Part shown: positions 51,718 to 61,275 of the stretch, piece after piece
How positions within the stretch are numbered: the stretch's first letter is position 1
How the letters are laid out: the number at the start of each line of letters is the position of its first letter
Source of the DNA: an uncultured Lachnospiraceae bacterium
GTDB taxonomy: Bacteria > Bacillota > Clostridia > Lachnospirales > Lachnospiraceae
Assembly (NCBI GenBank): GCA_958402795.1
Contig: CATXUX010000002.1
Span: 81,431-145,430, forward strand
Direction of reading: 5' to 3'
Length of the DNA stretch: 64,000 nucleotides
Position numbers and translations under genes: made by a program
The notes under the pieces: model-generated
Database searches by the model: none
What the model was told of the DNA's origin: nothing
Seen by the model: the letters and a program-made list of their open reading frames with translations, nothing else

Positions 51718-53730
51718 ATGGCGGTATTGCAGATGCAGCGAATGAGTATCTGCGCGTTGAAGAAGAACCGGAAAGCCATTCTGGAAAAGCTCCAGAGCAT
51801 GGGAGTGATGGAGATCAGCAATGTGCTTGAGGAAGACGAGGATTTCCGCCGGATGGATACGGGTAATTCCAGGAGCAGTTTCGAGAAAGCTGCCGCCACG
51901 GCAGACCGGGCGCTGGAGCTCCTTGACGAGTATGCGCCGGTCAAAAAGTCCATGTTCGCTTCCCTGGAGGGGAAGGAACTGGTGAGCACCGAGGCGCACG
52001 GTGAAGTGGTCGCCAGAAGAGAAGAGCTGCTAAAGCTCGCAAAGCGCATCATTTCACTGGATAAGCAGCGCGCGGAGTGCAGGGCGGATATCCTGAAGCT
52101 GGAGAACAGCATGGAGAGCCTGAAGCCGTGGCTTCCGCTGGATATTCCGCTGAACACCAAAGGGACAAAGTATACAGCGGCGCTGCTTGGGACACTGCCC
52201 GGTGCAGTGGAACTGCAGAGTATTTATGAATGGATCGCCCAGCAGGCGCCGGAAGTGGAAGGCGTTGATGTGAACATCATCTCCGCCGCGCAGGACATGA
52301 CCTGTATTGCAGCGTTTGTGCTGAAGACAGATGCGGAGCGTCTGGAAGAGGTGCTTCGCAGCCGGGGATTCGCACGGATCCCGCAGAACTGGTCCGGCCG
52401 GCCGGCCGATATACAAAAGGGCCTGGAGGAAAAGATCAGGGCAGATGAAGAACGAATCGCAGAGATTGAGCAGGAGATTGTATCACTGGCGTCCGAGAGG
52501 GAGCATCTCCGGCTTGTAGCGGATTATTACCGCGTCAGAGCCGATAAGTATGAAGTGCTCGGGACACTGCCCCAGTCGGACCGGACGTTTCTGATCAGTG
52601 GGTATGTACCTGTGCGGGACGTGGAGAAGGTGAAAGTCGCCATTGAGTCAAAATATGACTGCGTTATGGACGTCGAGGATCTGAAAGAGGACGAAGAGGC
52701 ACCGGTACTGCTGCAGAACAATAAGTTTGCATCCGGAGCAGAAAGTGTGCTGGAGTCCTACGGACTTCCGAAGAAGGGCGAGATCGATCCGAGCTTTATT
52801 CTGATGATCTTTTATGTGATCTTTTTCGGGATGATGCTCTCTGACGCCGCATACGGGATTCTGGTTGCAGTGGTGTGCGGCGTGGCGCTGAAGAAGTTCC
52901 CGCGGATGAGCGAGGGGATGCACAAGTCGCTTCAGTTATTTTTCTGGTGCGGACTGTCGACTTTGTTCTGGGGTGTGATGTTCGGCGGATATTTCGGCGA
53001 TGTGGTCAATGTAGTGTCAAGAACCTTTTTCGGACACGAAGTGGGAATTCCCGCAGTATGGTTCACCCCGCTGAATGATCCGATGAAGCTGCTGGTATAC
53101 TCGATGCTGTTCGGCCTGATCCACATGTTTACCGGTATGGCGATCAAGGGATATATGCTCATACGGGACGGGAAGATCGTGGATTTTATCTGTGATGTGG
53201 TGCTATGGTATATGCTGCTGATCGGTCTGATCCTGATGCTTCTTCCGACCGATATCTTTGCGTCGATCGCGCAGATGGATATCCAGTTCCCAGCAGCGGT
53301 AAATACGCTGGCGAAGGTGCTTGCGATCGCGGGTGCTGTGGGAATCGTCCTGACGGGCGGAAGAGATAAGAAGAATCCTGCGCTGCGGTTTGCACTGGGA
53401 GCTTACAGCTTATATGATATCACAAGCTGGCTGAGCGACATTCTGTCTTACTCCCGGCTGCTTGCACTGGGACTGGCGACAGGTGTGATCGCGTCGGTTA
53501 TGAATCAGATGGGAACAATGTTTGGAACGGGAGTTGTCGGTACGATTATATTTATTGTTGTGTTTCTGATCGGACACATATTCAATCTGGCAATCAACCT
53601 GCTGGGCGCTTATGTGCATACGAACCGCCTTACCTATGTAGAATTCTTCGGGAAGTTCTACGAGGGCGGCGGAAGAGCGTTCCGGCCATTTAAAGAAAAT
53701 ACAATCTATGCAGATGTTAAGGAGGAATAA
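51718..53730 (+). CDS. ntpI: V-type ATP synthase subunit I (a-subunit)
   Basis: 670 residues. The N-terminal cytosolic half (about 1-350) is a coiled-coil dumbbell; the C-terminal half has seven to eight helices. The ion-pathway Arg lies in ILSYSRLLALGLATGVIASV, with the a/I-subunit signature GHIFNLAINLLGAYVHTNRLTYVEFF. It forms the two ion half-channels next to the K ring and binds the stator stalk. AGGAGG precedes the start. Confidence 0.93.
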   Translation: MAVLQMQRMSICALKKNRKAILEKLQSMGVMEISNVLEEDEDFRRMDTGNSRSSFEKAAATADRALELLDEYAPVKKSMFASLEGKELVSTEAHGEVVARREELLKLAKRIISLDKQRAECRADILKLENSMESLKPWLPLDIPLNTKGTKYTAALLGTLPGAVELQSIYEWIAQQAPEVEGVDVNIISAAQDMTCIAAFVLKTDAERLEEVLRSRGFARIPQNWSGRPADIQKGLEEKIRADEERIAEIEQEIVSLASEREHLRLVADYYRVRADKYEVLGTLPQSDRTFLISGYVPVRDVEKVKVAIESKYDCVMDVEDLKEDEEAPVLLQNNKFASGAESVLESYGLPKKGEIDPSFILMIFYVIFFGMMLSDAAYGILVAVVCGVALKKFPRMSEGMHKSLQLFFWCGLSTLFWGVMFGGYFGDVVNVVSRTFFGHEVGIPAVWFTPLNDPMKLLVYSMLFGLIHMFTGMAIKGYMLIRDGKIVDFICDVVLWYMLLIGLILMLLPTDIFASIAQMDIQFPAAVNTLAKVLAIAGAVGIVLTGGRDKKNPALRFALGAYSLYDITSWLSDILSYSRLLALGLATGVIASVMNQMGTMFGTGVVGTIIFIVVFLIGHIFNLAINLLGAYVHTNRLTYVEFFGKFYEGGGRAFRPFKENTIYADVKEE

Positions 53731-53735
53731 AACTT

Positions 53736-54212
53736 ATGGATAACTTAGGTACTTTTTTCGCACTTCTTGGTGCGGCGCTGGCGGTACTGCTTTCAGGATG
53801 TGGCTCAGCAATCGGTGTAGGGATCGCCGGACAGGCGGCGGCAGGTGTTGTAACAGAAGATCCGGGTAAATTTGCAAAGGTGCTGATCATGCAGCTCCTT
53901 CCGGGTACACAGGGACTGTACGGACTGATCATCGGTTTCGTTACACTTTCCAAGATCGGTCTTCTCGGCGGCGGCATTGCGGACATTTCTCTGTCGACCG
54001 GTCTGATGATCTGTGCGGCGTGCCTGCCGATCGGAATCGCAGGTCTGATTTCCGCAAAGTCTCAGGGAAAAACAGCAGCCGCTTCGATCGGGATTGTCGC
54101 AAAGAAACCGGATCAGTTCGGTAAAGCGATGCTGTTCCCTGCGATGGTTGAGACGTATGCGATCCTGGCGCTGTTGATTTCCTTCCTCGCGGTCAGCAAT
54201 ATTCCGGTATAA
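53736..54212 (+). CDS. ntpK: V-type ATP synthase subunit K (rotor ring proteolipid), sodium type
   Basis: 158 residues with four helices, a duplicated c-subunit. The ion carboxylate is E139 (AMVETYAI), and only the second hairpin carries it; the first has Q59 instead. In Enterococcus hirae NtpK sodium is held by L61, T64, Q65, Q110 and E139; here L55, T58, Q59 (LLPGTQG), Q110 (KSQGK) and E139 match. This predicts Na+ rather than H+ coupling, as inference from the ligand set. Five bases after ntpI. Confidence 0.93.
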   Translation: MDNLGTFFALLGAALAVLLSGCGSAIGVGIAGQAAAGVVTEDPGKFAKVLIMQLLPGTQGLYGLIIGFVTLSKIGLLGGGIADISLSTGLMICAACLPIGIAGLISAKSQGKTAAASIGIVAKKPDQFGKAMLFPAMVETYAILALLISFLAVSNIPV

Positions 54213-54289
54213 GCGGGAGAAAGCAGACTGTATAGGTAAATGGATCTGTCCGCTGACGCGGATATCAACATAGAGGTGAGGAACAAAAT

Positions 54290-54880
54290 ATGAGTGGATT
54301 AGACAAAATGAAGAGTCAGATCCTGAACGATGCCAACCAGACGGCGGAGGCGAAGATTTCCGGAGCCAGAAAGGAAGAAGAGCGGATCCTTGCACAGGCG
54401 CGCGCGGACGCCGAGGCACAGGCGCAGCAGTCGGAACAGAAAGCGAAGACGGCTGTGGAGAACTATGCGCAGAGGATCGCGTCTTCCTGCGATATGCAGC
54501 GAAGAAAAGCACTTCTTGAGGCAAAGCAGGAGATCATTTCCGGCGTGCTGGAGAAAGCATATGACAAAGTGGTCGGCCTGCCTGAGGAAGCGTATTTTGA
54601 CATGGTGAGCCGGATGCTGGAAAAATATGTACAGTCCGGAACCGGAGAAATATATTTTTCCGCGGCGGACTTAAAGCGGATGCCGCAGGGATTTGACAAG
54701 AAGATTCAAAGAATAGCCGCAGCAAACGGCGGGGCACTCACCGTGTCTGCCGAGCCGAAGGCAATGGACGGCGGGTTTATTCTGGTATATGGCGGAATTG
54801 AGGAGAACTGTACGATCCGGGCAATGTTCGACGCGAAGCACGATGAACTGTCAGATCAGGTACAGAAAATGATGTTTTGA
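54290..54880 (+). CDS. ntpE: V-type ATP synthase subunit E (peripheral stalk)
   Basis: 196 residues. The N-terminal half is a long charged helix (KMKSQILNDANQTAEAKISG on) that pairs with subunit H; the C-terminal half is a globular head (SAEPKAMDGGFILVYGGIEE) that touches subunit B. GAGGTGAGG precedes the start. A 77-base gap after ntpK is the largest in this part of the operon and has no terminator. Confidence 0.9.
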   Translation: MSGLDKMKSQILNDANQTAEAKISGARKEEERILAQARADAEAQAQQSEQKAKTAVENYAQRIASSCDMQRRKALLEAKQEIISGVLEKAYDKVVGLPEEAYFDMVSRMLEKYVQSGTGEIYFSAADLKRMPQGFDKKIQRIAAANGGALTVSAEPKAMDGGFILVYGGIEENCTIRAMFDAKHDELSDQVQKMMF

Positions 54881-54897
54881 AGTGAGGTAAGATAGAC

Positions 54898-55869
54898 TTG
54901 AATGAATTAGAGTATACTTACGCGGTTGCGCGCATACGTGTGCTGGAGAGTTCTCTGCTTACGGATTCCGTACTGGATCAGCTTCTTGCCTGCAAAGATG
55001 AGGAACAATGCCTGCAGATCCTAAGTGAAAAAGGCTGGGGCGGTTCCGATACCGAGAATGACGCGGACGCCATCCTGAAGCGGGAAGAAGAGAAGACATG
55101 GGAGGTGATCCGGGATGTGGCGCCGGATCTCTCAGTGTTTGATGTGATGTCTTACCAGAAGCTGTACCACAACCTGAAGGCTGCGGTCAAGGAAGTATGC
55201 ACGGAAGTGACGAACGAGAAGATCTTCTATGACGACTGTGCGATCCCGGGAGACGAGATGCTTTCGATCGTGAAGAATAAGGAGTTCGAAAAGCTGCCGG
55301 GCAAGATGGCTGCGACGGCAAGAGAAGCGTATGAGACGCTTCTGCAGACTCGTGACGGGCAGCTCTGCGATGTAATCGTGGACCGCGCGGCGCTGGAAGC
55401 AATCTACGAAGCCGGCCGGCAGGCGTCGGATGAGATCATCCGTGTGTATGCGGAATCTACGGTAGCGCTTGCCGACATTAAGATTGCGGTACGCTGTCAG
55501 AAGACGGGGAAATCACTGGAGTTTATGCAGCGCGCAATGGCAGAATGCGACAGTATCCAGGCTGAGCAGCTTTCGAAGGCAGCGCTCGCAGGTCCGGAGG
55601 CACTCAAAGAGTATCTTCAGGGAACTGCGTATGCGGACGGTGCGGAAGCGCTGGAGGAATCCCCCTCCGCATTTGAACGCTGGTGCGACAACCGTATGAT
55701 GGAGACGATCAAACCCCAGAAATACAACTCGTTTTCTGCGGGACCGCTGGTGGGGTATCTGCTTGCCAGACAAAATGAGATCAAAACAGTTCGGATCATC
55801 CTGACGGGAAAACAGAACGGTTTCCCGGATGAAGCGATCCGGGAAAGGGTAAGGGAGATGTATGTATAA
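54898..55869 (+). CDS. ntpC: V-type ATP synthase subunit C
   Basis: 323 residues, mostly helical, in three similar repeats that form the funnel linking the K ring to the central shaft. TTG start at 54898 with GTGAGGT at 54882-54888; no ATG fits. The N-terminal YTYAVARIRVLES and the repeated QKLYHNLKAAVKE-type helices are family marks. The stop overlaps the start of subunit F by eight bases. Confidence 0.9.
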   Translation: MNELEYTYAVARIRVLESSLLTDSVLDQLLACKDEEQCLQILSEKGWGGSDTENDADAILKREEEKTWEVIRDVAPDLSVFDVMSYQKLYHNLKAAVKEVCTEVTNEKIFYDDCAIPGDEMLSIVKNKEFEKLPGKMAATAREAYETLLQTRDGQLCDVIVDRAALEAIYEAGRQASDEIIRVYAESTVALADIKIAVRCQKTGKSLEFMQRAMAECDSIQAEQLSKAALAGPEALKEYLQGTAYADGAEALEESPSAFERWCDNRMMETIKPQKYNSFSAGPLVGYLLARQNEIKTVRIILTGKQNGFPDEAIRERVREMYV

Positions 55870-56182
55870 GATTGCAGTGATCGGCGATTACGACAGTATC
55901 TACGGTTTTGCCACGCTCGGTTTAAGCATCTGCCCTGTCAAAACCCGGGATGAGGCGCGGGATAAGCTGCGTCAGCTCGCAGACGGAAAGTACGGGATCA
56001 TCTATATTACCGAAGCCGTTGCGGCAGAACTGCAGGATGAGATGGAAGAATATCGCGAACGGACGCTTCCGGCGATCATCCAGATTCCGGGAGTGTCCGG
56101 AAATACCGGGGCCGGAGTAGAGAACGTGAAGAAGACGGTAGAGCAGGCAGTTGGAAGCGATATTCTGTTTTCAGAAGAATAA
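55862..56182 (+). CDS. ntpG: V-type ATP synthase subunit F (central shaft)
   Basis: 106 residues. The Rossmann-like fold begins KIAVIGDYDSIYGFATLGL and contains the YGIIYITEAVAAEL strand-helix unit, ending in the PAIIQIPG region. It binds subunit D in the central rotor. Coupled to subunit C by overlap; the next gene starts after a 53-base gap with a small hairpin. Confidence 0.92.
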   Translation: MYKIAVIGDYDSIYGFATLGLSICPVKTRDEARDKLRQLADGKYGIIYITEAVAAELQDEMEEYRERTLPAIIQIPGVSGNTGAGVENVKKTVEQAVGSDILFSEE

Positions 56183-56184
56183 CC

Positions 56185-56200
56185 AGGTTCGAAAGAACCT
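56185..56200 (+). other. Intercistronic hairpin with GAAA tetraloop before subunit A
   Basis: AGGTTC (56185-56190), GAAA, GAACCT (56195-56200): a compact GNRA-capped stem without T's. Such stems can set the ratio of downstream to upstream products by protecting processed ends; A and B are needed three times per complex. Confidence 0.6.
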
Positions 56201-56235
56201 CACCAAGTTTTGTAGGTAGGAGGTAATACGTCAGA

Positions 56236-58002
56236 ATGAGTACAGGCGTTATAAAAAAAGTGGCAGGCCCGCTTGTAATCGCATCGGGAATGCGGGACGC
56301 GAACCTGTATGATGTGGTTCGCGTCAGTAAACAAAGGCTGATCGGCGAGATCATTGAGATGCACGGAGATGAAGCGTCGATTCAGGTATATGAAGAAACG
56401 GCGGGACTGGGACCGGGAGAACCGGTGGAGTCTACAGAGGTACCGATGTCTGTAGAACTGGGCCCCGGACTGATCTCGAGTATTTACGATGGGATTCAGC
56501 GCCCGCTGGACGATATTATGAAGATTTCGGGAAATAACCTGAAGCGTGGCGTAGAGGTCCCGTCCCTGAAACGGGATCTGAAATGGAAATTTGTTCCGAC
56601 CGTTGCGGCAGGCGACGAGGTGGAAGCCGGAGATGTGATCGGAACGGTACAGGAAACGATCGTTGTACAGCAGAAGATCATGGTTCCATATGGAATCAAA
56701 GGAACGATCAAAGAGATTAAGGCAGGAGAATTTACCGTGGAAGAAACGGTCGCGGTCGTGACGACAGCGGACGGGGATAAGAATCTGACACTGATGCAGA
56801 AATGGCCGGTTCGTAAGAACAGGCCGTATCAGAGAAAACTTCCGCCGGAGATGCCGCTTGTGACGGGACAGCGTGTCATTGATACATTTTTCCCGCTGGC
56901 AAAAGGCGGAGTCGCAGCCGTTCCGGGACCGTTCGGAAGTGGAAAGACGGTCATTCAGCATCAGCTTGCAAAGTGGTCTGAGGCGGATATTGTAGTTTAT
57001 ATCGGCTGCGGGGAACGTGGGAACGAGATGACGGATGTTCTGAATGAGTTCCCGGAGCTGAAAGATCCGAAGACGGGGCAGTCCCTGATGGAGCGGACCG
57101 TTTTGATCGCAAATACGTCCGATATGCCGGTGGCGGCCCGTGAGGCCTCTATTTACACCGGAATCACGATTGCGGAATATTTCCGTGACATGGGATATTC
57201 GGTTGCTTTGATGGCAGACTCTACATCCCGTTGGGCAGAGGCGCTGCGAGAGATGTCCGGACGTTTGGAAGAGATGCCGGGTGAGGAAGGTTATCCGGCT
57301 TATCTGGGAAGCCGTCTGGCACAGTTCTATGAACGTGCAGGCCGGGTGGTTTCTCTCGGAAAGGATGAGCGGGAGGGCGCGCTGTCTGTAATCGGCGCCG
57401 TGTCGCCGCCGGGCGGTGATATTTCTGAACCGGTATCTCAGGCGACGCTGCGTATCGTGAAGGTTTACTGGGGACTGGATTCTTCGCTTGCATATAAGCG
57501 GCATTTCCCCGCGATCAACTGGCTGACCAGCTATTCTCTGTATCTGGATGATATGGAAAAATGGTTCAATGAGAATGTGGAAGCAGACTGGATGGAGAGC
57601 CGGCAGAAGATGATGTCGCTTCTTCAGGAAGAGTCTGAACTGGAAGAAATCGTGCAGATGGTCGGTATGGACGCACTGTCTCCGGGCGACCGCCTGAAAA
57701 TGGAAGCCGCGAGATCGATCCGTGAAGACTTCCTGCACCAGAATTCATTCCATGAGGTAGATACGTATACCTCTCTGAGAAAGCAGCATATGATGATGAA
57801 GCTGGTACTTGCATTTTATGAACAGGCGATGGACGCGCTTTCACAGGGGGCACCGCTGCAGAAGCTGATCAGTATGCCGGTACGTGAACAGATCGGCCGG
57901 TTTAAATATGTGCACGAAGATGCGCTGGATGAAGAGTATAAAAAAGTGACAGAAGAACTTCATGTCGAGATTGCCAACACATTGGGAAAGGAGGACTTCT
58001 AA
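56236..58002 (+). CDS. ntpA: V-type ATP synthase catalytic subunit A
   Basis: 588 residues. Walker A is PGPFGSGKTV (about 230-239), followed by the GERGNEMTDVL motif with the catalytic Glu, the V-type bulge domain between about 110 and 190, and SRWAEALREMSGRLEEMPGE. It hydrolyses or makes ATP in the A3B3 head. GGTAGGAGGTAAT precedes the start. The stop is directly next to the subunit B start. Confidence 0.96.
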   Translation: MSTGVIKKVAGPLVIASGMRDANLYDVVRVSKQRLIGEIIEMHGDEASIQVYEETAGLGPGEPVESTEVPMSVELGPGLISSIYDGIQRPLDDIMKISGNNLKRGVEVPSLKRDLKWKFVPTVAAGDEVEAGDVIGTVQETIVVQQKIMVPYGIKGTIKEIKAGEFTVEETVAVVTTADGDKNLTLMQKWPVRKNRPYQRKLPPEMPLVTGQRVIDTFFPLAKGGVAAVPGPFGSGKTVIQHQLAKWSEADIVVYIGCGERGNEMTDVLNEFPELKDPKTGQSLMERTVLIANTSDMPVAAREASIYTGITIAEYFRDMGYSVALMADSTSRWAEALREMSGRLEEMPGEEGYPAYLGSRLAQFYERAGRVVSLGKDEREGALSVIGAVSPPGGDISEPVSQATLRIVKVYWGLDSSLAYKRHFPAINWLTSYSLYLDDMEKWFNENVEADWMESRQKMMSLLQEESELEEIVQMVGMDALSPGDRLKMEAARSIREDFLHQNSFHEVDTYTSLRKQHMMMKLVLAFYEQAMDALSQGAPLQKLISMPVREQIGRFKYVHEDALDEEYKKVTEELHVEIANTLGKEDF

Positions 58003-59373
58003 ATGCCGAAAGAATATCGAACCATACAAGAAGTAGCCGGACCGCTGATGATGGTGCGCGGCGTGGAAAATGTGACTTATGATGAACTGGGAGAGATTGA
58101 GCTGGTAAACGGGGAAGTGCGACGCTGCAAGGTACTTGAGATCAATGGAAGCGACGCCCTGGTGCAGTTGTTTGAGAGTTCTACGGGAATCAACCTGTCG
58201 AACAGTAAAGTACGCTTCCTTGGACGCAGCATGGAGCTGGGCGTTTCCGAAGATATGCTGGGACGTGTCTTTGACGGAATGGGAAATCCGATCGACGGCG
58301 GTCCGGATATTCTTCCGGAGATGCGCATGGATATCAATGGACTTCCGATGAATCCGGTGGCAAGAAACTACCCGGAGGAATTTATCCAGACCGGAATCTC
58401 GGCCATTGACGGACTGAACACACTGGTCCGCGGACAGAAGCTGCCAATCTTCTCCGCATCCGGTCTGCCGCACGCACAGCTTGCGGCACAGATCGCGAGA
58501 CAGGCAAAGGTACTTGGAACAGATGAAAAGTTCGCCGTTGTATTTGCCGCGATCGGAATTACGTTTGAGGAATCCAACTTCTTCATTGAGAGCTTTAAAG
58601 AAACCGGAGCGATCGACCGTACCGTGATGTTCTCCAACCTGGCGAACGATCCTGCGATCGAGCGTATCTCTACTCCGAAGGTAGCGCTGACTGCAGCGGA
58701 ATATCTCGCATTTGAAAAGGACATGCATGTGCTGGTGATCCTGACAGACATCACCAACTATGCGGACGCGCTCCGTGAAGTGTCTGCGGCGCGCAAGGAA
58801 GTGCCGGGACGCCGCGGATATCCGGGATATATGTATACGGAACTGGCGCGTATCTATGAGAGAGCAGGACGGCAGAAGGGAAAGAAAGGAAGTATCACCA
58901 TGATTCCGATCCTGACCATGCCGGAAGACGATAAAACCCATCCGATCCCTGACCTGACCGGATACATCACAGAGGGACAGATCATTCTGAGCCGTGACTT
59001 GTACCGGAAAGGCGTGACACCGCCGATCGACGTACTGCCGTCGCTGTCCCGTCTGAAAGACAAGGGAATCGGGGAAGGCAAGACGAGGGCAGACCATTCC
59101 AATACCATGAACCAGTTGTTTTCTGCCTATGCCCGCGGAAAAGATAATAAGGAACTGATGGTGATCCTCGGCGAAGCCGCACTGTCGGAGATGGACCTGA
59201 AATATGCGAAGTTTGCGGATGCATTCGAAGAAAAGTATGTGTCGCAGGGATATAATACCGACCGCAGCATCGAAGAAACACTGGAGATCGGCTGGGATCT
59301 GCTGTCTATGCTGCCAAGATCTGAACTGAAACGTATCGATGATAAGTATCTCGACCAGTATTATAGAGGATAG
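58003..59373 (+). CDS. ntpB: V-type ATP synthase regulatory subunit B
   Basis: 456 residues. A P-loop-like region is degenerate (IFSASGLPHAQLAAQIARQA), as always in the non-catalytic B subunit, while the signature PGRRGYPGYMYTELARIYERAG is complete. The Arg finger region SRLKDKGIGEGKTRADHSN follows. It alternates with A in the hexameric head. ATG at 58003 follows the A stop with no gap, GGAGGACTTC being inside the A gene. Confidence 0.96.
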   Translation: MPKEYRTIQEVAGPLMMVRGVENVTYDELGEIELVNGEVRRCKVLEINGSDALVQLFESSTGINLSNSKVRFLGRSMELGVSEDMLGRVFDGMGNPIDGGPDILPEMRMDINGLPMNPVARNYPEEFIQTGISAIDGLNTLVRGQKLPIFSASGLPHAQLAAQIARQAKVLGTDEKFAVVFAAIGITFEESNFFIESFKETGAIDRTVMFSNLANDPAIERISTPKVALTAAEYLAFEKDMHVLVILTDITNYADALREVSAARKEVPGRRGYPGYMYTELARIYERAGRQKGKKGSITMIPILTMPEDDKTHPIPDLTGYITEGQIILSRDLYRKGVTPPIDVLPSLSRLKDKGIGEGKTRADHSNTMNQLFSAYARGKDNKELMVILGEAALSEMDLKYAKFADAFEEKYVSQGYNTDRSIEETLEIGWDLLSMLPRSELKRIDDKYLDQYYRG

Positions 59374-59402
59374 TATGGCGGAGATATATCAGAATGATGC
59401 TG

Positions 59403-59437
59403 CAGGGGCAGGTTTGCTATGCGAATGTTTGCCCCTG
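59403..59437 (+). other. Intercistronic hairpin before subunit D
   Basis: CAGGGGCA (59403-59410) pairs with TGCCCCTG (59430-59437) with a 19-base loop. No T-run. A 26-codon frame from 59375 crosses it and is not counted as a gene. Confidence 0.5.
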
Positions 59438-59459
59438 ATGGATTCAGGGAGGTGAGAGT

Positions 59460-60116
59460 TTGGCATCGACACAGGTGAACCCGACCAGAATGGAACTGAC
59501 ACGTCAGAAGAAGAAGCGGGCGACAGCAGTGCGCGGACACAAGCTGCTGAAGGATAAGCGGGATGAGCTGATGCGTCAGTATCTGGAACTGGTGCGGGAG
59601 AATATGGAACTGCGCAAGAAAGTAGAAGCCGGGATCTTATCTGCAAATAAGAACTTTGTGCTGGCAAAGGCAAGTATGTCAGAGGCAGAACTGCGCACGG
59701 CGCTGATGTCGCCGAAGCAGGAAGTGAATCTGATTCCCGGTGAGGAAAACGTCATGAGCGTGGAGATTCCGACTTTTGAGTATCAGACACGGACGGCGGA
59801 TGAGAATGACATTTATTCCTACGGATTTGCTTTTACGTCCAGTGATCTGGACGATGCAGTGAAATCGCTTGCAGATATCCTTCCGGATATGATCCGCCTT
59901 GCAGAGTGTGAGAAAGCATGTCAGCTGATGGCTGCGGAGCTTGAGAAAACAAGACGGCGTGTAAATGCACTGGAGCACGTGGTGATCCCGGAAGCAGAGG
60001 AGCACATCAAGTATATTACCATGAAGCTGGATGAAAATGAGAGAAGCACACAGATCCGGCTGATGAAGGTGAAAGATATGATGCTTGAGGACGCACACCA
60101 TTACAGTGAAAAATAA
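59460..60116 (+). CDS. ntpD: V-type ATP synthase subunit D (central shaft)
   Basis: 218 residues, TTG start at 59460 behind AGGGAGGTGAG. Two long helices at the ends (NPTRMELTRQKKKRATAVRG and LEKTRRRVNALEHVVIPEAE) form the coiled coil of the rotor, with a small beta domain between. It turns inside A3B3 with subunit F. It ends the operon before a strong terminator, so H-I-K-E-C-F-A-B-D is complete. Confidence 0.93.
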   Translation: MASTQVNPTRMELTRQKKKRATAVRGHKLLKDKRDELMRQYLELVRENMELRKKVEAGILSANKNFVLAKASMSEAELRTALMSPKQEVNLIPGEENVMSVEIPTFEYQTRTADENDIYSYGFAFTSSDLDDAVKSLADILPDMIRLAECEKACQLMAAELEKTRRRVNALEHVVIPEAEEHIKYITMKLDENERSTQIRLMKVKDMMLEDAHHYSEK

Positions 60117-60165
60117 GAAACGTGCAATAAGAAATCCGAAATTGCAGTCAGGGTATTTGCAATAC

Positions 60166-60211
60166 AACGGCTTTCGGCAGGGTTGACGCCATGCCGGAAG
60201 CCGTTTCTTTT
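60166..60211. terminator. Terminator of the ATP synthase operon
   Basis: AACGGCTTTCGGCA (60166-60179) pairs with TGCCGGAAGCCGTT (60192-60205), then TCTTTT on the plus strand. It also abuts the 3' end of the convergent AraC gene and may serve both. Confidence 0.85.
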
Positions 60212-61175
60212 ACTCAAATGCAGATTTTGCCAGATGGCTGCTTTCAAGGAGTTCCCGATACTCTTTTGGAGATACTCCGTATTCTTTTTTGAATGCCCGG
60301 TAAAAAACACTGTAATCACGGAACCCGGAGTCATAGCAGACGTTTTCCAGAGGAACCTGTTCACCGATCAACTTCTTCGCTGTGATCAGGCGGCGCTCGA
60401 CCAGATATTTGTGGAAACTGGAGTTCATTTTGTTCCGGAATAATTTCACGACCGTACTCTCGCTGACATAAAAGGAATTGCTGACGTCAGTAAGGGAGAT
60501 GGACTCTTTCAGATGCGTTTCAATATACTCCAGGATGTCATCCAGAAGACCAACCTTTTGCGGCTGAAACCCTTTTTCGGATGTGCTGCGCTGTATATAT
60601 GAGATCAGCGAGATTATCTGTCCGAAGATCACACCGTCAGAGGCAGGGCGGCTCAACTCCGACTCACGTATAATCTGCTCAAAAAGAGAACCCAGAAATT
60701 CCCACTGACTTCCGGATGTGTGGAGAAGATAATAAGGAGGGATCGAATCTTCAGAGAGAAACATATGTATGATCTGCTCTGTTAAATCCTGGTTCAGCAT
60801 GATCAGAATCCGCTCAAAAGGAGGAGTTTGTCCGGAGGTTATAATCGGCCGGTGGCTGATGCCGGGGGTTACGAAAATGATATCTCCTTTGCAAATCTGA
60901 TATCTCTGGGTTTCAATCAGATAGGTGATCGGCGACACACTCTGGCAGTAAGACAGCTCATAATAGGTGTGGCTGTGGAGCGGGACAGGGAGATCCGGAT
61001 AGATCATATCCCTCATGATCACGAAATACTGCTGTCCGAGCTGGATATCCTGATAGATGTTGGAAGAGAGCGTCTGATAGTGGGCGATCCAGTTGTGTTC
61101 ATGAAAATCTGTACGGGACAAGTTACTGCTGTTATACTGCTTCATAATAGTCTGAAGCTCCTCTATTGTGATCAT
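60210..61175 (-). CDS. AraC-family transcriptional regulator
   Basis: 321 residues. An N-terminal cupin-like sensing domain (HSHTYYELSYCQ, GDIIFVTPGISHRP) and a C-terminal double HTH (SLTDVSNSFYVSESTVVKLF, then PLENVCYDSGFRDYSVFYRA and FKKEYGVSPKEYRE). AraC proteins with this cupin often sense sugars. It is divergent from the GPH transporter and amidohydrolase genes, so those are its likely targets. AAAAGGAG precedes the start. Confidence 0.92.
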   Translation of the reverse strand: MITIEELQTIMKQYNSSNLSRTDFHEHNWIAHYQTLSSNIYQDIQLGQQYFVIMRDMIYPDLPVPLHSHTYYELSYCQSVSPITYLIETQRYQICKGDIIFVTPGISHRPIITSGQTPPFERILIMLNQDLTEQIIHMFLSEDSIPPYYLLHTSGSQWEFLGSLFEQIIRESELSRPASDGVIFGQIISLISYIQRSTSEKGFQPQKVGLLDDILEYIETHLKESISLTDVSNSFYVSESTVVKLFRNKMNSSFHKYLVERRLITAKKLIGEQVPLENVCYDSGFRDYSVFYRAFKKEYGVSPKEYRELLESSHLAKSAFE

Positions 61176-61275
61176 CGGAATGCTTTTCTCCTTTTGGGGA
61201 TATATTTGATGGAATTTCTACTTTTATTATAGGAAATCATTACGATTTTTGCAATATAGAATCTGCTTCGTACAA

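Noticed and set aside
56185..56200. tRNA T-arm (GGTTCGAAAGAACC resembles it)
   Set aside because: No acceptor, D or anticodon arms around it; simple tetraloop hairpin between atpase genes.
56200..57738. 512-codon minus-strand frame opposite V-ATPase subunit A
   Set aside because: Antisense shadow of ntpA; His/Arg/Ile-rich translation without any domain.
57841..59097. 418-codon minus-strand frame opposite subunit B
   Set aside because: Antisense shadow of ntpB.
59375..59455. 26-codon ORF between subunits B and D
   Set aside because: No ribosome site of its own and it spans a hairpin; no sign of conservation can be judged.
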